Assembly (NCBI GenBank): GCA_965262505.1
Contig: CBDHFM010000021.1
Location: forward strand, 1 to 64,000
DNA: 64,000 bases
Origin: JACPPO01 sp965262505
GTDB taxonomy: Bacteria; Acidobacteriota; Vicinamibacteria; Vicinamibacterales; UBA2999
Direction: 5' to 3'
This document shows, one piece after another, positions 33,650 through 42,162 of this stretch (the first letter of the stretch is position 1; the number at the start of each line of letters is the position of its first letter). The notes below the pieces were generated by a model. The model did not search any database. It was not told the DNA's origin and worked only from the letters and a program-made list of their open reading frames with translations. Position numbers and translations under genes: made by a program.

Positions 33650-34765
33650 AACCTGATTACCAACTGGAAGACGAAGGCTCGGCAGCAGGTGCTGGCCGGC
33701 TGATCGGGGAATCACGAGCGGCAAGAGGCCTCTCGGGAGGCCGAAATCCAGCAACTGCGGGCGAAGATTGGCGAGCTCGTCATTGAGCGGGATTTTTTAT
33801 CCAAGGCCTTCGGTCGTTGAGCCACGGCCGAAGAGTCGGGATGATTGATCCCGCCCACACACGGCTCAGTCTCGTGCGGCAGTGTCGCTTCGTGTCCATT
33901 GCCCGCTCGTCGTTCTCCTACGGGGGCACGGGCGAGAGTCCGTTGAATCTGCGCCTGATGCGGTCGATTGACGCGCAGTTTTTGGAGACGCCGTTCTACG
34001 GCTCGCGGCAGATGCACCGCTGGCTCCGCCGGCAGGGCGACACGGTCTCTCGGAAACGGGTGCGCCGCCTGCTCCGGGTGCTGGGGGTGCACGCGGTCTT
34101 CCAGCGGCCCCGGATGTCTCAGCCGCACCCGGGACACAGGATCTATCCCTACCTGCTGCGCGACCTGCCGATCACGCGGCCGAATCACGTGTGGTGCACG
34201 GCTGTCACCTACATCCCACTGCAGCGGGGCTTTCTGTACCGGGTCGCGGTAATGGACTGGGCGAGCCGCAGGGTGCTGGCCTGGCGCCTGTCCAACACGC
34301 TCGAGGCGAGCTTCTGCGTGGCGGCCTTGCGAGAGGCGCTCAAGGGCTCTGGTCCTCCCGAGATCTTCAAGAGCGACCAGGGGAGTCAATTCACCAGCGG
34401 CGACGTCACCGACGTGCTCAAGGAGGCTGGTATTCGCATCTCGATGGACGGCAAGGGCCGCTGGATGGACAACGTGTTTATCGAGCGCCTGTGGCGATCG
34501 CTCAAGTACGAGTGCGTGTACCTGTCCGAGTTCACCACTGGCTCTGAGGCCCGAACCGGCATCGGCGGGTGGATGGACTTCTACAACCGGTGCCGGCCCC
34601 ACTCGTCGCTCAACGGTCGGACGCCCGAAGAGGCGTACACTAGCGGCGACGCTGACCGGAGCCTGGGGCTCCGCCCCACCTCCGGCCAGCCAAACGCAGC
34701 GTGAATCATGAACCCGGATTCCACCGTAGCTGTGACGAACACCTGTCCGAAGGATGGGGTCCACC
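33650..34765 (+). mobile_element. IS3-family element with damaged orfA
   Basis: The conserved right end (..CACCTGTCCGAAGGATGGGGTCCACCTCT, to 34765) is shared with a relic at 48390-48571. The left part (33655-33820) holds orfA remnants (NWKTKARQQVLAG-stop, AEIQQLRAKIGELVIERDFLSKAF) with a stop and a frame change. The left end was not located. The element separates a lost ParA body from its C-terminal tail at 34766. Confidence 0.72.
33817..34704 (+). CDS. IS3-family transposase OrfB
   Basis: This protein of about 290 residues contains the IS3 integrase core. It has VWCTAVTYIPLQRGFLYRVAVMDWASRRVLAW, where the first catalytic position reads CTAVTYI (family consensus TDITYI). IFKSDQGSQFTSGDVTDVL supplies the second Asp and MDNVFIERLWRSLKYECVYL the Glu. 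The ending YNRCRPHSSLNGRTPEEAY is standard. The apparent replacement of the first catalytic Asp by Ala would abolish activity. Upstream orfA is already decayed, so this copy is probably dead. Confidence 0.85.
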   Translation: MSHGRRVGMIDPAHTRLSLVRQCRFVSIARSSFSYGGTGESPLNLRLMRSIDAQFLETPFYGSRQMHRWLRRQGDTVSRKRVRRLLRVLGVHAVFQRPRMSQPHPGHRIYPYLLRDLPITRPNHVWCTAVTYIPLQRGFLYRVAVMDWASRRVLAWRLSNTLEASFCVAALREALKGSGPPEIFKSDQGSQFTSGDVTDVLKEAGIRISMDGKGRWMDNVFIERLWRSLKYECVYLSEFTTGSEARTGIGGWMDFYNRCRPHSSLNGRTPEEAYTSGDADRSLGLRPTSGQPNAA

Positions 34766-34912
34766 TCTGCCGCCGCCCTCGGATTAACCGTGACGGAGTT
34801 TCAGCCCAGCAGCCCCGCCGCTGATGAAGCCCGCCAGGTCGCCCGGTGGATCGGGCACGTCCTCGCACAACCCGACATGTTGAAAGGAGCCATACCCCAT
34901 GGCACGAGTTGA
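34766..34912 (+). pseudogene. C-terminal tail of a ParA (copy 6)
   Basis: Immediately after the IS end, the frame SAAALGLTVTEFQPSSPAADEARQVARWIGHVLAQPDML runs to a stop that overlaps the next ATG. LTVTE..P.SPAA.E.R is a common ParA ending, and the overlap with an RHH gene copies the other par modules. The remainder of the gene was lost at the IS junction. Confidence 0.6.
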
Positions 34913-35138
34913 CCTTGCCGCTGCCCTTGACGAGGCGGGGCACCACACCCGGCCGGCCAAGGTGCCAGTGCCGCAGGTGCGCCCCGCGACGACGGCGATC
35001 ACCGTACATTGTGATCCCGAGGTACGCGAGCAACTGAAACGGCTCGCCCTCGACCAACACACGACGATGCGCCGGTTGATCTGTCAGGCGCTCAACGAGC
35101 TGTTCGCCTCGCATCAGCTGCCGGAAATTGCGCAATAG
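34899..35138 (+). CDS. Ribbon-helix-helix partition partner (copy 6)
   Basis: This 79-residue protein starts MARVDLAAALDEAGHHTRPAKVPVPQVRPATT. The RHH part is ITVHCDPEVREQLKRLALDQHTTMRRLICQALNELFASHQLPEI. A good ribosome site (AAAGGAG) precedes it. It overlaps the ParA tail, so it once belonged to an intact parA-RHH operon. The repA of the same module survives only as a 17-codon start at 35505. Confidence 0.72.
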   Translation: MARVDLAAALDEAGHHTRPAKVPVPQVRPATTAITVHCDPEVREQLKRLALDQHTTMRRLICQALNELFASHQLPEIAQ

Positions 35139-35197
35139 CATCAGAAGGCGACGCCAGACTAATCAGGTGAGCAAGAACAAACAGCTGAGGATCAACA

Positions 35198-35476
35198 ATG
35201 CCTGAACTAACCGCTGAACCGCGCCATCAATCGGGGGGCTTGGCCGTCGCCCTGGCGAAGCTCAATCTTGACGCCCTGACCGTCGCCGACGCGGTCGCCG
35301 ATGTCGCCGCTACCGCCGGCGAAAATGTCACGACGGCGATCCGCGCAGACATCAAGGAATTGGCTGGCTCGATCCAATCGCTCCACCGCGAGGTCGCCAC
35401 GCTCCGCTGGATGATCGGGATCGGCTTCACCCTGCTGAGTATCTTCCTCGCTCTCTCAACGTTCCTCCGCGCTTAG
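35198..35476 (+). CDS. Coiled-coil plus membrane-helix protein (DUF1640-like)
   Basis: This 92-residue protein has a helical segment (DALTVADAVADVAATAGENVTTAIRADIKELAGSIQSLHREVATLRW) followed by one C-terminal membrane helix (MIGIGFTLLSIFLALSTFLRA). This coiled-coil-then-anchor layout also occurs at 39338-39541 and 41780-42064, each time near replication genes. It is positioned between the RHH gene and the RepA start of module 6. The function is unknown; plasmid-maintenance or exclusion roles are only guesses. Confidence 0.55.
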   Translation: MPELTAEPRHQSGGLAVALAKLNLDALTVADAVADVAATAGENVTTAIRADIKELAGSIQSLHREVATLRWMIGIGFTLLSIFLALSTFLRA

Positions 35477-35504
35477 GCCTGTGCAGCGCCGAGGGAGGGG
35501 TTCG

Positions 35505-35554
35505 ATGAGCACAGACGACCAGCAGAAACGCGGCGGGCTCGTGCCGATCGGTAA
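35505..35554 (+). pseudogene. RepA N-terminal fragment
   Basis: MSTDDQQKRGGLVPIGK, with a strong ribosome site (GAGGGAGGGG) in front, matches the start of RepA4 (MEQKRGGLVPIGKV). After 17 codons the frame leaves the family, and IS110 sequence begins at about 35581. Confidence 0.75.
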
Positions 35555-35580
35555 GCCGCGCGGTTCCCCAATGACGCGGC

Positions 35581-35770
35581 GGGATTCAAGGCGCTGATCG
35601 CGTGGATCGAGGTGCCGGTTCGCGCCGTCACCTACGAGCCGACCGGAACGGTGGCACCGCGCCTTCGAGGAAGTGCTGCTCAAGGCCGGGTTGCCGTTGG
35701 TGCGTGTCAACCCGTTGCACGCGCGACGCTTTGCGCAGGCCATCGGCCAACGGGCCTTAAAGAGGACATC
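35581..35770 (+). pseudogene. IS110-family transposase fragment
   Basis: GFKALIAWIEVPVRAVTYEPTG and, after a frame change, HRAFEEVLLKAGLPLVRVNPLHARRFAQAIGQRALK are the N-terminal DEDD-domain signature of IS110 transposases. Frameshift and truncation make it inactive. Confidence 0.8.
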
Positions 35771-35964
35771 GGTGCAGCTCGTCTACGCGGCAAATGATTC
35801 ACAAGGTCGTGGTGAGTTGCATCCACCGCGTCGGTCTTGGGTCATTCCTTTTCGGAATGACGACTGGACGACTCATTCCAGGCTTGGTCATGATGTAATG
35901 GCTGCCACGCTGTCTATCGAAGATCAGCCCTTCCTTCTCACAAAGATCGACAAGTTCCTTCCAT

Positions 35965-36243
35965 TTAACCGAGCGCACTTTCTGCGCTCTCTAGATGCTT
36001 AGATGCGAGATGCGCAGGAAAACACGCTTCAATGTACTGATCCCTTTTCTTGTGACTAGCCGACACTAACAACTGTGCTCTTTTCTCCGCTGGAACGGAC
36101 GACGACTTCAAGAGAACAACGGATTCAACGACATCGGGACAGGACACCTCGATTGCATGCACGGCGAACCCGGCGTGATCACCATGCAGGTAGGCGCGCG
36201 CATCGTCGAGCCCGGCCATGATCTTGTCGAATGCCTTGGTCAT
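35965..36243 (-). pseudogene. Truncated antitoxin-like regulator
   Basis: It starts MTKAFDKIMAGLDDARAYLHGDHAGFAVHAIEV, the common opening of XRE antitoxins paired with RelE-like toxins. After CPDV the expected DNA-binding domain is missing and the frame continues with unrelated sequence. A partial frame upstream (VLMERSYPLVDADGFTPEDFAAYRQRTWS, minus strand, 36275-36385) is the end of another gene I cannot name. Confidence 0.5.
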
Positions 36244-36422
36244 GGGTCGCTCCTGTAGTCTGCGGCTAGCTCCACGTGCGCTGTCGGTACGCAGCGAAGT
36301 CTTCTGGTGTGAATCCGTCGGCGTCCACCAACGGGTAGGACCGTTCCATCAGGACCTTTACCGCGCTGTCGATCTTCTCGTAATGCGAACCGCGCGATCA
36401 CGGCTGCGTGAGGGTCTTCGCG

Positions 36423-36617
36423 TCAGGGCGTCGTCCGGTTCTCGGCAGCCGTGCCCGTGCGCCGCACGGGCAACCGCACGTATTCTCGTTCGGAGGCCTC
36501 CTGCCTGACTCGAAGGTCCCTGAAGATGGCGTCAACGTCGTAGTCGAACCGCGCGGCGTACGCCTGCCGGATGGCTCGGACTTCAGCGATGATCGGATCC
36601 GTCTGTTTCGTCTGCAT
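36423..36617 (-). CDS. Antitoxin of PIN-domain pair 1
   Basis: From MQTKQTDPIIAEVRAIRQAYAARFDYDVDAIFRDLRVRQEASEREYVRL this is 64 residues. DPII.EVRAIR..YAARFDYDVDAIF.DLR is the standard small helical antitoxin found beside minimal PIN toxins. It lies directly downstream of the PIN gene, overlapping its original end. It should bind and block the toxin. Confidence 0.82.
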   Translation of the reverse strand: MQTKQTDPIIAEVRAIRQAYAARFDYDVDAIFRDLRVRQEASEREYVRLPVRRTGTAAENRTTP

Positions 36618-36637
36618 GGTCGTCCTCTTCCATGAGT

Positions 36638-37096
36638 TCATTGGGCGTGCAAATGACCGGCGGCTCGGCCTGCCCTTCGGCACGCTCGCTCGATCCGCCA
36701 CCGCACTGCGGCGTTGGCGATGTGGCGGAGATTCCAGGTCAGCAAGTAGTCGACGCCGTTCGTGGCGGCAATGCCGACATGCGCCGCATCCGCCGTCGCC
36801 TCGCGCGGAAACGCCCCTAGATCCAACAGCCTCCGAGTCAGGGCCGCCGAGTCCTCCGTGATCTCGATACGGGTGACCAATTCCAGCGCCGTCAGGCGAG
36901 CGCGGGCAGCATCCGCATCACCTGCCGCGGCTTCTGTGAACACAAGCTCCGAAGCGACGAGAGCGAACCGCTCCGGCGCGTCGCGCCACCATTCCCGCGT
37001 CATGGCCTGCTGCGCCGCGATGATGAGATCGCGTGACGGCCGTGCTGTCAGGTAGCTGACGATGGAGGTTTCCACGTAGACGCTGGGCTTCGTCAT
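36638..37096 (-). CDS. PIN-domain toxin 1 (3' end frameshifted)
   Basis: This PIN ribonuclease starts MTKPSVYVETSIVSYLTARPSRDLI. Acidic active-site residues are visible in VYVETSI, ELVFTEAAAGD and ATADAAHVGIAATNGVDYLLTWN. The last 15 residues read RACRRAGRAAGHLHAQ. In the next frame the expected ending EPPVICTPNELMEED is present, so a one-base shift near 36690 has changed the tail. The body is intact, so activity may survive. It pairs with the downstream antitoxin. A second, similar pair lies at 38486-39155. Confidence 0.85.
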   Translation of the reverse strand: MTKPSVYVETSIVSYLTARPSRDLIIAAQQAMTREWWRDAPERFALVASELVFTEAAAGDADAARARLTALELVTRIEITEDSAALTRRLLDLGAFPREATADAAHVGIAATNGVDYLLTWNLRHIANAAVRWRIERACRRAGRAAGHLHAQ

Positions 37097-37119
37097 GTTC
37101 GGGCGCCCGCAAGGTCATT

Positions 37120-37205
37120 CCGAGAGCCTCGTGGCCGATGGTGGCGCCGCCGTTCGGGGTGCTCCCCGCGCCGCTTCGCGGCTTTCCCTGCTTTCGTCGC
37201 GCCAT
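37120..37205 (-). pseudogene. Possible N-terminal remnant of a type I restriction methylase (HsdM)
   Basis: MARRKQGKPRSGAGSTPNGGATIGHEA resembles the conserved start of many HsdM subunits (MARK..KPRS...NGATLGYEA). It stops after about 28 residues, just before the PIN toxin gene. It is short, so the identification is tentative. Confidence 0.35.
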
Positions 37206-37410
37206 GCCCGATTCCCCTCGCACGAATCCAGACCAGCGAACCGGCAGGTGGCCCGCGCCACCCATAGCGTACAACTAGCCGCCGACCGGCCTCAACGGTG
37301 TCGCCCCGCTCCCGGACGGAGGCGGCGAACGACGAGTGGGCGCTGACCGCGAGGAGAGTACCGGACGCTGCTCTTCCGTCGCCGGCCGGGGCAATCTCAA
37401 ACGCTGGAAG

Positions 37411-37830
37411 CTACAAGGGAACATCCTTCTCCGCCGCCCTGTTTACCCTCTCCACCTGATCGCCCACGTTACGACTGATATTCGACGTTCGCGGCTTCAC
37501 CTTGACAGCACGGTCGAGCACTTCTTCGGCCCACTGATTCAGGCTCTTGCCGGACAGTTCCGCCGCGAGCGCGGCTTGGCGGTGTACTTCGGGGCTGACG
37601 CGAAACATCATCCGGCCAGAATAGGGCTTCTGGGGTGGCTTGCCAATCCCGGCACAGGTCTCGATATAGTCCTCCACGGCCTCATGGAAGGCCTCCCGAA
37701 GGGCGTCCACGGTATCGGCGTGAAAACCGACCCCGTCGCGGATGCCCGCGATCCGGCCGGTGAAGACTCTGTCCTCGTTATTATAGTCAATCCGGGCCGA
37801 GTACCCCTTGTGCGTCATGGTGTTCGTCAT
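37411..37830 (-). CDS. hicB: HicB-type antitoxin
   Basis: From MTNTMTHKGYSARIDYNNEDRVFTGRIAGIRDGVGFHADTVDALREAFHEAVEDYIETC this is a 139-residue HicB. It has the degenerate RNase-H-like N-terminal domain (about 5-65) and a C-terminal arc-type DNA-binding domain (SGRMMFRVSPEVHRQAALAAELSGKSLNQWAEEVLDRA). The start overlaps the hicA stop by four bases (ATGA), which fixes it. It neutralises HicA and controls the operon. Confidence 0.93.
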   Translation of the reverse strand: MTNTMTHKGYSARIDYNNEDRVFTGRIAGIRDGVGFHADTVDALREAFHEAVEDYIETCAGIGKPPQKPYSGRMMFRVSPEVHRQAALAAELSGKSLNQWAEEVLDRAVKVKPRTSNISRNVGDQVERVNRAAEKDVPL

Positions 37831-38084
37831 GGTGTGATCCCCATCCTTTCCAAAAACGCGCGGGCGGCGCGAATCTGATACCGCTTGGCTTCCTTGGTCG
37901 GGTGCGGGCGGTGGAACGTTTCGACCTCGCCATCCTTCTCGAACCGCACCCGTGACCCCCGGCCCTCGATCACCCGTGCGCCCGCGGCGATGAGCAGCCC
38001 TTCGAGGGCCGCCCATTCGATGGTCCCGGACACGGGATCACGAAAGACGGCCGTCAGCGTCTTGCGCTGCTTACCCGTCATCAT
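37827..38084 (-). CDS. hicA: HicA-type toxin
   Basis: Starting at MMTGKQRKTLTAVFRDPVSGTIEWAALEGLLIAAGARVIEGRGSRVRFEKDGEVETFHRPHP gives about 85 residues of the HicA mRNA-interferase, in its longer variant. The double-stranded-RNA-binding-like fold includes the catalytic His in TFHRPHP. The hicA-then-hicB order is standard. A start 33 bases further upstream is possible. Confidence 0.9.
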   Translation of the reverse strand: MMTGKQRKTLTAVFRDPVSGTIEWAALEGLLIAAGARVIEGRGSRVRFEKDGEVETFHRPHPTKEAKRYQIRAARAFLERMGITP

Positions 38085-38485
38085 CAGAACGCTACCGTAT
38101 GCTTGCAGTATGTGCAATCAGTAGCCCGCCCTTCCCGATCGAATGCGCGTCCTCTCGGAGGTCACCGAAGCCTCCGTTGTGAAGGCGGTTCAATTACATG
38201 ACCGCGAGGGCCGCCTCGTCGTCATGGATATGCCGACACCCCCCAGTGCAACCCCTATTCAGAATTGGATTCCCGAGGACGATTCGGGCCGTTCGTGGAC
38301 GCAATTGGGCACCGCACCGCGCCCACCAACGGCGCGGTCAACGAACGGACACCGGATCGTCAAGCGCGGCGGATTGAACGACGGCGACCGCTGGGCCTGA
38401 ACAGCCGTGACAGCGCATCGAGAGGTGCGACCACACGAGAAACTGGGTAAACTGCGCAGGGCTCCCTGATCGTTTGGGTTGGCCG
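38085..38485. other. Intergenic stretch without recognised gene
   Basis: Short overlapping frames only; none shows family motifs. It separates hicAB from the second PIN pair. Confidence 0.4.
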
Positions 38486-38977
38486 ATGAACAAGAAGACG
38501 GTCTACATCGAGACGTCGGTCGTGTCCTACCTGACGGCTCGACCGACGGCGGACCTACTGGCAGCCGCGTGGCAAAAGGTCACCCTCGACTGGTGGGAGA
38601 CGCAAAGGAGCAGATTCGATCTCTACACGTCCGAGGTGACGGTGCAGGAGGCCAGCCGAGGGGATCGAGAGGCGCGTGCGCGACGGCTCGCGGTGTTGTC
38701 CGACGTCCCGCTCCTGCCGATCACGGAAGCCGTTGGCTCGTTGGCCACCGCGTTTGTTCGAGGAGCGGCGTTTCCAGCCAAGGCCGCGAACGACGCGCTT
38801 CACGTGGCCATTGCAGCGGTGCACGGCGTCGATTATTTGCTGACCTGGAACTACCGGCACCTCGATAACGCGGAAACGAAGCCGGCCATACGAGACACCT
38901 GCGCCCGGCACGGGCACGCGGGTCCCGAGATCTGCACGCCTCGGGAACTGATGGGAGGATTGGACGATGTCAGATGA
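38486..38977 (+). CDS. PIN-domain toxin 2
   Basis: This 163-residue PIN RNase starts MNKKTVYIETSVVSYLTARPTADLLAAAWQKVTLDWWETQ. Acidic residues of the active site appear in YIETSVV, SEVTVQEASRGD and KAANDALHVAIAAVHGVDYLLTWNYRHLDN, with the family ending PEICTPRELMGG. It is intact, unlike copy 1. Its end overlaps the antitoxin start, and the order and partner type are the same as in pair 1. Confidence 0.92.
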   Translation: MNKKTVYIETSVVSYLTARPTADLLAAAWQKVTLDWWETQRSRFDLYTSEVTVQEASRGDREARARRLAVLSDVPLLPITEAVGSLATAFVRGAAFPAKAANDALHVAIAAVHGVDYLLTWNYRHLDNAETKPAIRDTCARHGHAGPEICTPRELMGGLDDVR

Positions 38978-39155
38978 GGTGATTGAGGAACTGTGGCGGA
39001 TCAAGGATGAGATGGCTCGGGAGTACGGGTACGACGTCGCGCGGCTTGCCGCGGATCTTCAGGGCAGACAAGGGGAAGAGGGACATCGAATCGTGGACTT
39101 GCACGCCCGGCGGGAGGCTCGGGAACACGGGGTGTCGGCGAGAGGTGGTCTCTAG
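38967..39155 (+). CDS. Antitoxin of PIN-domain pair 2
   Basis: This 62-residue helical protein reads MSDEVIEELWRIKDEMAREYGYDVARLAADLQGRQGEEGHRIVDL. It follows the same plan as antitoxin 1 (E.LW.IKDE.AREYGYDV..L) but is divergent in sequence. The ATG lies inside the toxin's last codons. It likely blocks PIN toxin 2. Confidence 0.85.
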   Translation: MSDEVIEELWRIKDEMAREYGYDVARLAADLQGRQGEEGHRIVDLHARREAREHGVSARGGL

Positions 39156-39337
39156 GAAACGAACCGCCACTCAGAACGTGATGGAGGCGGCGTTCGTGGC
39201 GGCCTGAGACGGCAGGAACGAGGACGCTGCCATCTTCGCCGTGTCGTGGACGACTGGTCCGCCTATCTGGATGGCGAGCGCCGATTGGGAGGCTGCCGAA
39301 CGACGACTCGTGGCGACTTGGTGACGGCTGCCGGGGC

Positions 39338-39541
39338 TCAGCCGGTAAACGCTCGCATGACGAGGGTGGCCACGCCAAGAATCAGCGTGAGTATGCCCCC
39401 GAGCACCAGGTTGAGCTTCGGCTCAACACGAATCAATCTGGCATCGAACGCAGCGCTTTCCTCTGCGGCCTCGCGGGCGCGTTCATCTGAGGCGCCCGCT
39501 TCCTTGAAGGCCTCGTAGGTCTTAGACAGCATCACGGGCAT
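39338..39541 (-). CDS. Coiled-coil plus membrane-helix protein (DUF1640-like)
   Basis: This 67-residue protein reads MPVMLSKTYEAFKEAGASDERAREAAEESAAFDARLIRVEPKLNLVLGGILTLILGVATLVM. It has an amphipathic helical region, then one C-terminal membrane helix. The opening (..TYEA...AGASDE.AR.AAEE) is shared with the protein at 41780-42064. The role is unknown. Confidence 0.55.
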   Translation of the reverse strand: MPVMLSKTYEAFKEAGASDERAREAAEESAAFDARLIRVEPKLNLVLGGILTLILGVATLVMRAFTG

Positions 39542-40520
39542 GAGCGTTCCTCGCTGGTCACTCTAACAGGCTCGCCTTCGTGCCGCCAGCCGACGGAAGC
39601 TCCGGGAGCAGTGTCGGATTTCCGGGTCGGCTTTGGTCGGCGTGGTGAGGTCCGGCGCGCCCTGACCGTCGCCGTCCATCGTCCAGCTTTTGACGCCCCA
39701 CATCGGCCAGGATGCGGCGAATGTCGTAACACACATCCCCTTCACTTCGAGCGCGGCCACGCGCCGCGCGGGATTCGTGGCGTGCCAGCTTGATCAACGA
39801 CAATGATTGTGACAGGTCGACGACGATGGCCTGGCCGGCGTCGTCGGGCGAAAGTGGCCAGCGCGGAAGGCGGGCGCGGAGCCCGACACGGATACCCATC
39901 CGAGCGAACCAAATCCGGGAGACGCTGATGAGGAATTGGCCGGCCAGGAACGCGGCCACGCCCGGCGCCACGTCGTGCTACGCGACGACAGCCGGGTGAA
40001 AATTCTTGGTGTGATACCGGACGAGAACCGCCACGGGATCGGCCTCAGGGAACGCGCTCGGCTACGTCCAAGCGCACGCGGGCGCTCACGCCGCCGATGA
40101 CCATGAAGATGCGGGTAAGGCGGTCAATCATCGCGCCACTCGTCGGCCGTCACGTGCCCGCCTGGGGCGGGCGTCGGAGCCTTCCAGCATGGATACATTG
40201 AGACGGGAGCGACCCCACCAACGGCGGGTGGGAGGGTGGTACACCTGGTGCCACACCCCCCACGTAGCCGTGCCGCGTCAGCGGCAAAAAGGGGGGGGGC
40301 GCTCCCGTCCTCTCCCTCTCCGCTGGCGCGGTTCGGGGCGTCCGGTCTAGGACGAAAAACCCGAACAACTACAGCGAAAAAACAACGGGTGGCGTGGGAC
40401 ACCCCCCACGCTGTTTTTGGTACACCCCCCCCTCTGTCTGTGTACCATTCTGCTCGACCCCCGCCGTGACCCCCATCGTGACCCCGGAACGGTCCAGACG
40501 ACGGGGCAAAATGGTGCGGG
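39542..40520 (-). other. Degenerate region with remnants of a plasmid-associated gene
   Basis: The minus strand at about 39735-39971 reads GVAAFLAGQFLISVSRIWFARMGIRVGLRARLPRWPLSPDDAGQAIVVDLSQSLSLIKLARHES. This looks like a real but broken coding region, and ADPEIRHCSRSF downstream echoes ADPEIRQEIGRL in the 40521-41534 protein. Two CACCCCCCACG stretches with nearby GC-rich palindromes lie at 40250-40430. No complete gene is seen. Confidence 0.4.
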
Positions 40521-41534
40521 TCAGAATAATGCCGCCTCGGGACTGACCAACCGGATCGTGCTCCATATCGAGTACCGGTCAATCGCGGCTCGCCGATGCG
40601 CTTTCGTGGGCGCGCCCTCGGGAAGTCTCTGCAACCACTCAAGCCGATCTGCCGCCTTGTCGAACCCGCCGGCCGCGCGCAAGCGTTGACGATTGCCGCC
40701 GGTGATCGCTTCCACGAGCCGGCCGATTTCTTGGCGGATTTCCGGGTCGGCCTGGGTCGGCCCGGCGGGGGGCGTCTCGGCCTGCCCGTCGCCGTCGCGC
40801 ATCCAGCGTTTCAGCACGGGCTCGGCGCGTTGTGCCGCCTGTACGCCCGTGCCGATCGCGACGACGTGCACGGCGAAACTCCGCGCCCGCAGCACGGCCC
40901 ACAACGGCGCGTGGGCCACCCCCCACGCGCGTAGCTCGCTATCGGTCGTCAGCCCCGGATCGACGTAGGTGAACGTGGCCCTGTTCTCGTCCACGGCGAC
41001 GGGACACTTGAGCGCCACAAACCGCTTGTGTGCCGTCGCATCCTCGCCGTACGTGCGGTAGGGCAACACGCCCCGGTCGATGCCGAGCGCCGCGAACCGC
41101 TGCACCTTCTCCGCCTCAGTCGGGAGCCATCCGAGGGTCGGCCGCTCGATGACGTAATCGAGCGCGAGCAGCCGGCGCATGAGCACCTGCGTGGTCGTCT
41201 CCTGGCCCCGGCGGTGGCGGAGATCCGGGATGCCAAGCGCCCGGTAGATCGATTTCTGTGTGATGTGGACGGCCCGCGCGCCACCGGGAAAGATGGCCCG
41301 CGCGTCCTCAACGGCGAGCTTCTTCTCGAGCAGCGCGCGAACGAAGCGGCCGGCGGGTTTTCGGTCCTCACCCGTCTTGAAGTACGCCCCGTACTGGGAC
41401 CGCGTAAAGACGCCGCTCAGGAGACAGACCAGGGCGATCCACTCAGCATCGCGCCCGGTCCAGCCCAGAGCGGCGAGCGCCGCGCGCTGGCTCGCGCGGT
41501 CCTCGGCCGGGGGGCGCGTGACGGGGCGAGTCAC
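40521..41534 (-). CDS. Conserved mobile-element-associated protein with winged-helix-like N-terminus
   Basis: The frame is open into the MITE upstream; without the MITE the best start is GTG at 41534 (MTRPVTRPPAEDRASQRAALAALGWTGRDAEWIALVCLLSGVFTRSQY), giving about 337 residues. The first 140 residues look like a winged-helix module (IALVCLLSGVFTRSQYGAYFK.., AVHITQKSIYRALGIPDLRHRRG). The middle part has VLMRRLLALDYVIERPTLGWLPTEAEKVQRFAALGI and RATFTYVDPGLTTDSELRAWG. Proteins of this style recur on plasmids and integrative elements of proteobacteria and acidobacteria, but I know no assigned function. MITE copy E sits just upstream and can supply an alternative in-frame GTG start. Confidence 0.6.
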   Translation of the reverse strand: MTRPVTRPPAEDRASQRAALAALGWTGRDAEWIALVCLLSGVFTRSQYGAYFKTGEDRKPAGRFVRALLEKKLAVEDARAIFPGGARAVHITQKSIYRALGIPDLRHRRGQETTTQVLMRRLLALDYVIERPTLGWLPTEAEKVQRFAALGIDRGVLPYRTYGEDATAHKRFVALKCPVAVDENRATFTYVDPGLTTDSELRAWGVAHAPLWAVLRARSFAVHVVAIGTGVQAAQRAEPVLKRWMRDGDGQAETPPAGPTQADPEIRQEIGRLVEAITGGNRQRLRAAGGFDKAADRLEWLQRLPEGAPTKAHRRAAIDRYSIWSTIRLVSPEAALF

Positions 41535-41562
41535 CCGGGCACCCGCGCCCGATCGCGGCCGC

Positions 41563-41664
41563 CTAGTACCCCGGCGCAGTGGTTTTGATCGATTGCCTGG
41601 GCCCACGGTCAAGAGGGGGAGGCCTGAAAGTGAACCGGTCAAATTCACTGCGACGAGGTACTAG
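41563..41664 (-). mobile_element. CTAG-MITE copy E
   Basis: This 102-bp copy in reverse orientation has CTAG at both ends. The minus strand is open through the whole element (MNLTGSLSGLPLLTVGPGN..) and joins in frame to the downstream gene at 40521-41534. Confidence 0.88.
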
Positions 41665-41779
41665 TCCATTACCGCGACCCGGCCTGTTTCCGTCCATCAG
41701 GACGGCATTTCCACAGGTTGGGGAGGGGGTCCGGGGGAGGGGCCTGCCCCAATTTTGACCATTGGAGGACAATTGCATC

Positions 41780-42064
41780 ATGAGCAGCCAAGGGTCCATC
41801 GCCCTTTACGACGCGCTCCGGGATGCGCAAGGTGTGAGCGAGGAAAAAGCGCGGGCCGCTGCGAGCAGCGTTCCCGCTGCGGACAATCTCGCCACCGGGG
41901 AAGACCTCGCCACCTTACGCGGCGACCTCACCACCGCGATCGCCAACTTGTGTGGCGACCTGTGAACCAGTCACGCGGGTATCATGCGAACGCTCATCAC
42001 GTTCGGCTCGGTCCTCACCTCGCTTCTTACCGGGTTGATTATCAAACTCGCGTTCTTCCCCTAG
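41780..42064 (+). pseudogene. DUF1640-like membrane protein with an internal stop
   Basis: MSSQGSIALYDALRDAQGVSEEKARAAASSVPAADNLATGEDLATLRGDLTTAIANLCGDL ends at a TGA (41963). The same frame then continues with GIMRTLITFGSVLTSLLTGLIIKLAFFP, the expected membrane helix. The final stop TAG comes from the CTAG of MITE copy F. The product is therefore cut before its membrane anchor unless the TGA is read through. Confidence 0.6.
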
Positions 42065-42162
42065 TACCCCGGCGCAGTGGTTTTGATCGATTGCCTGGGC
42101 CCACGGTCAAGAGGGGGAGGCCTGAAAGTGAACCGGTCAAATTCACTGCGACGAGGTACTAG
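42061..42162 (-). mobile_element. CTAG-MITE copy F (first of tandem pair)
   Basis: This 102-bp copy in reverse orientation shares its right CTAG (42159-42162) with copy G. That is what insertion of one copy into the CTAG flank of the other would give. Confidence 0.9.
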
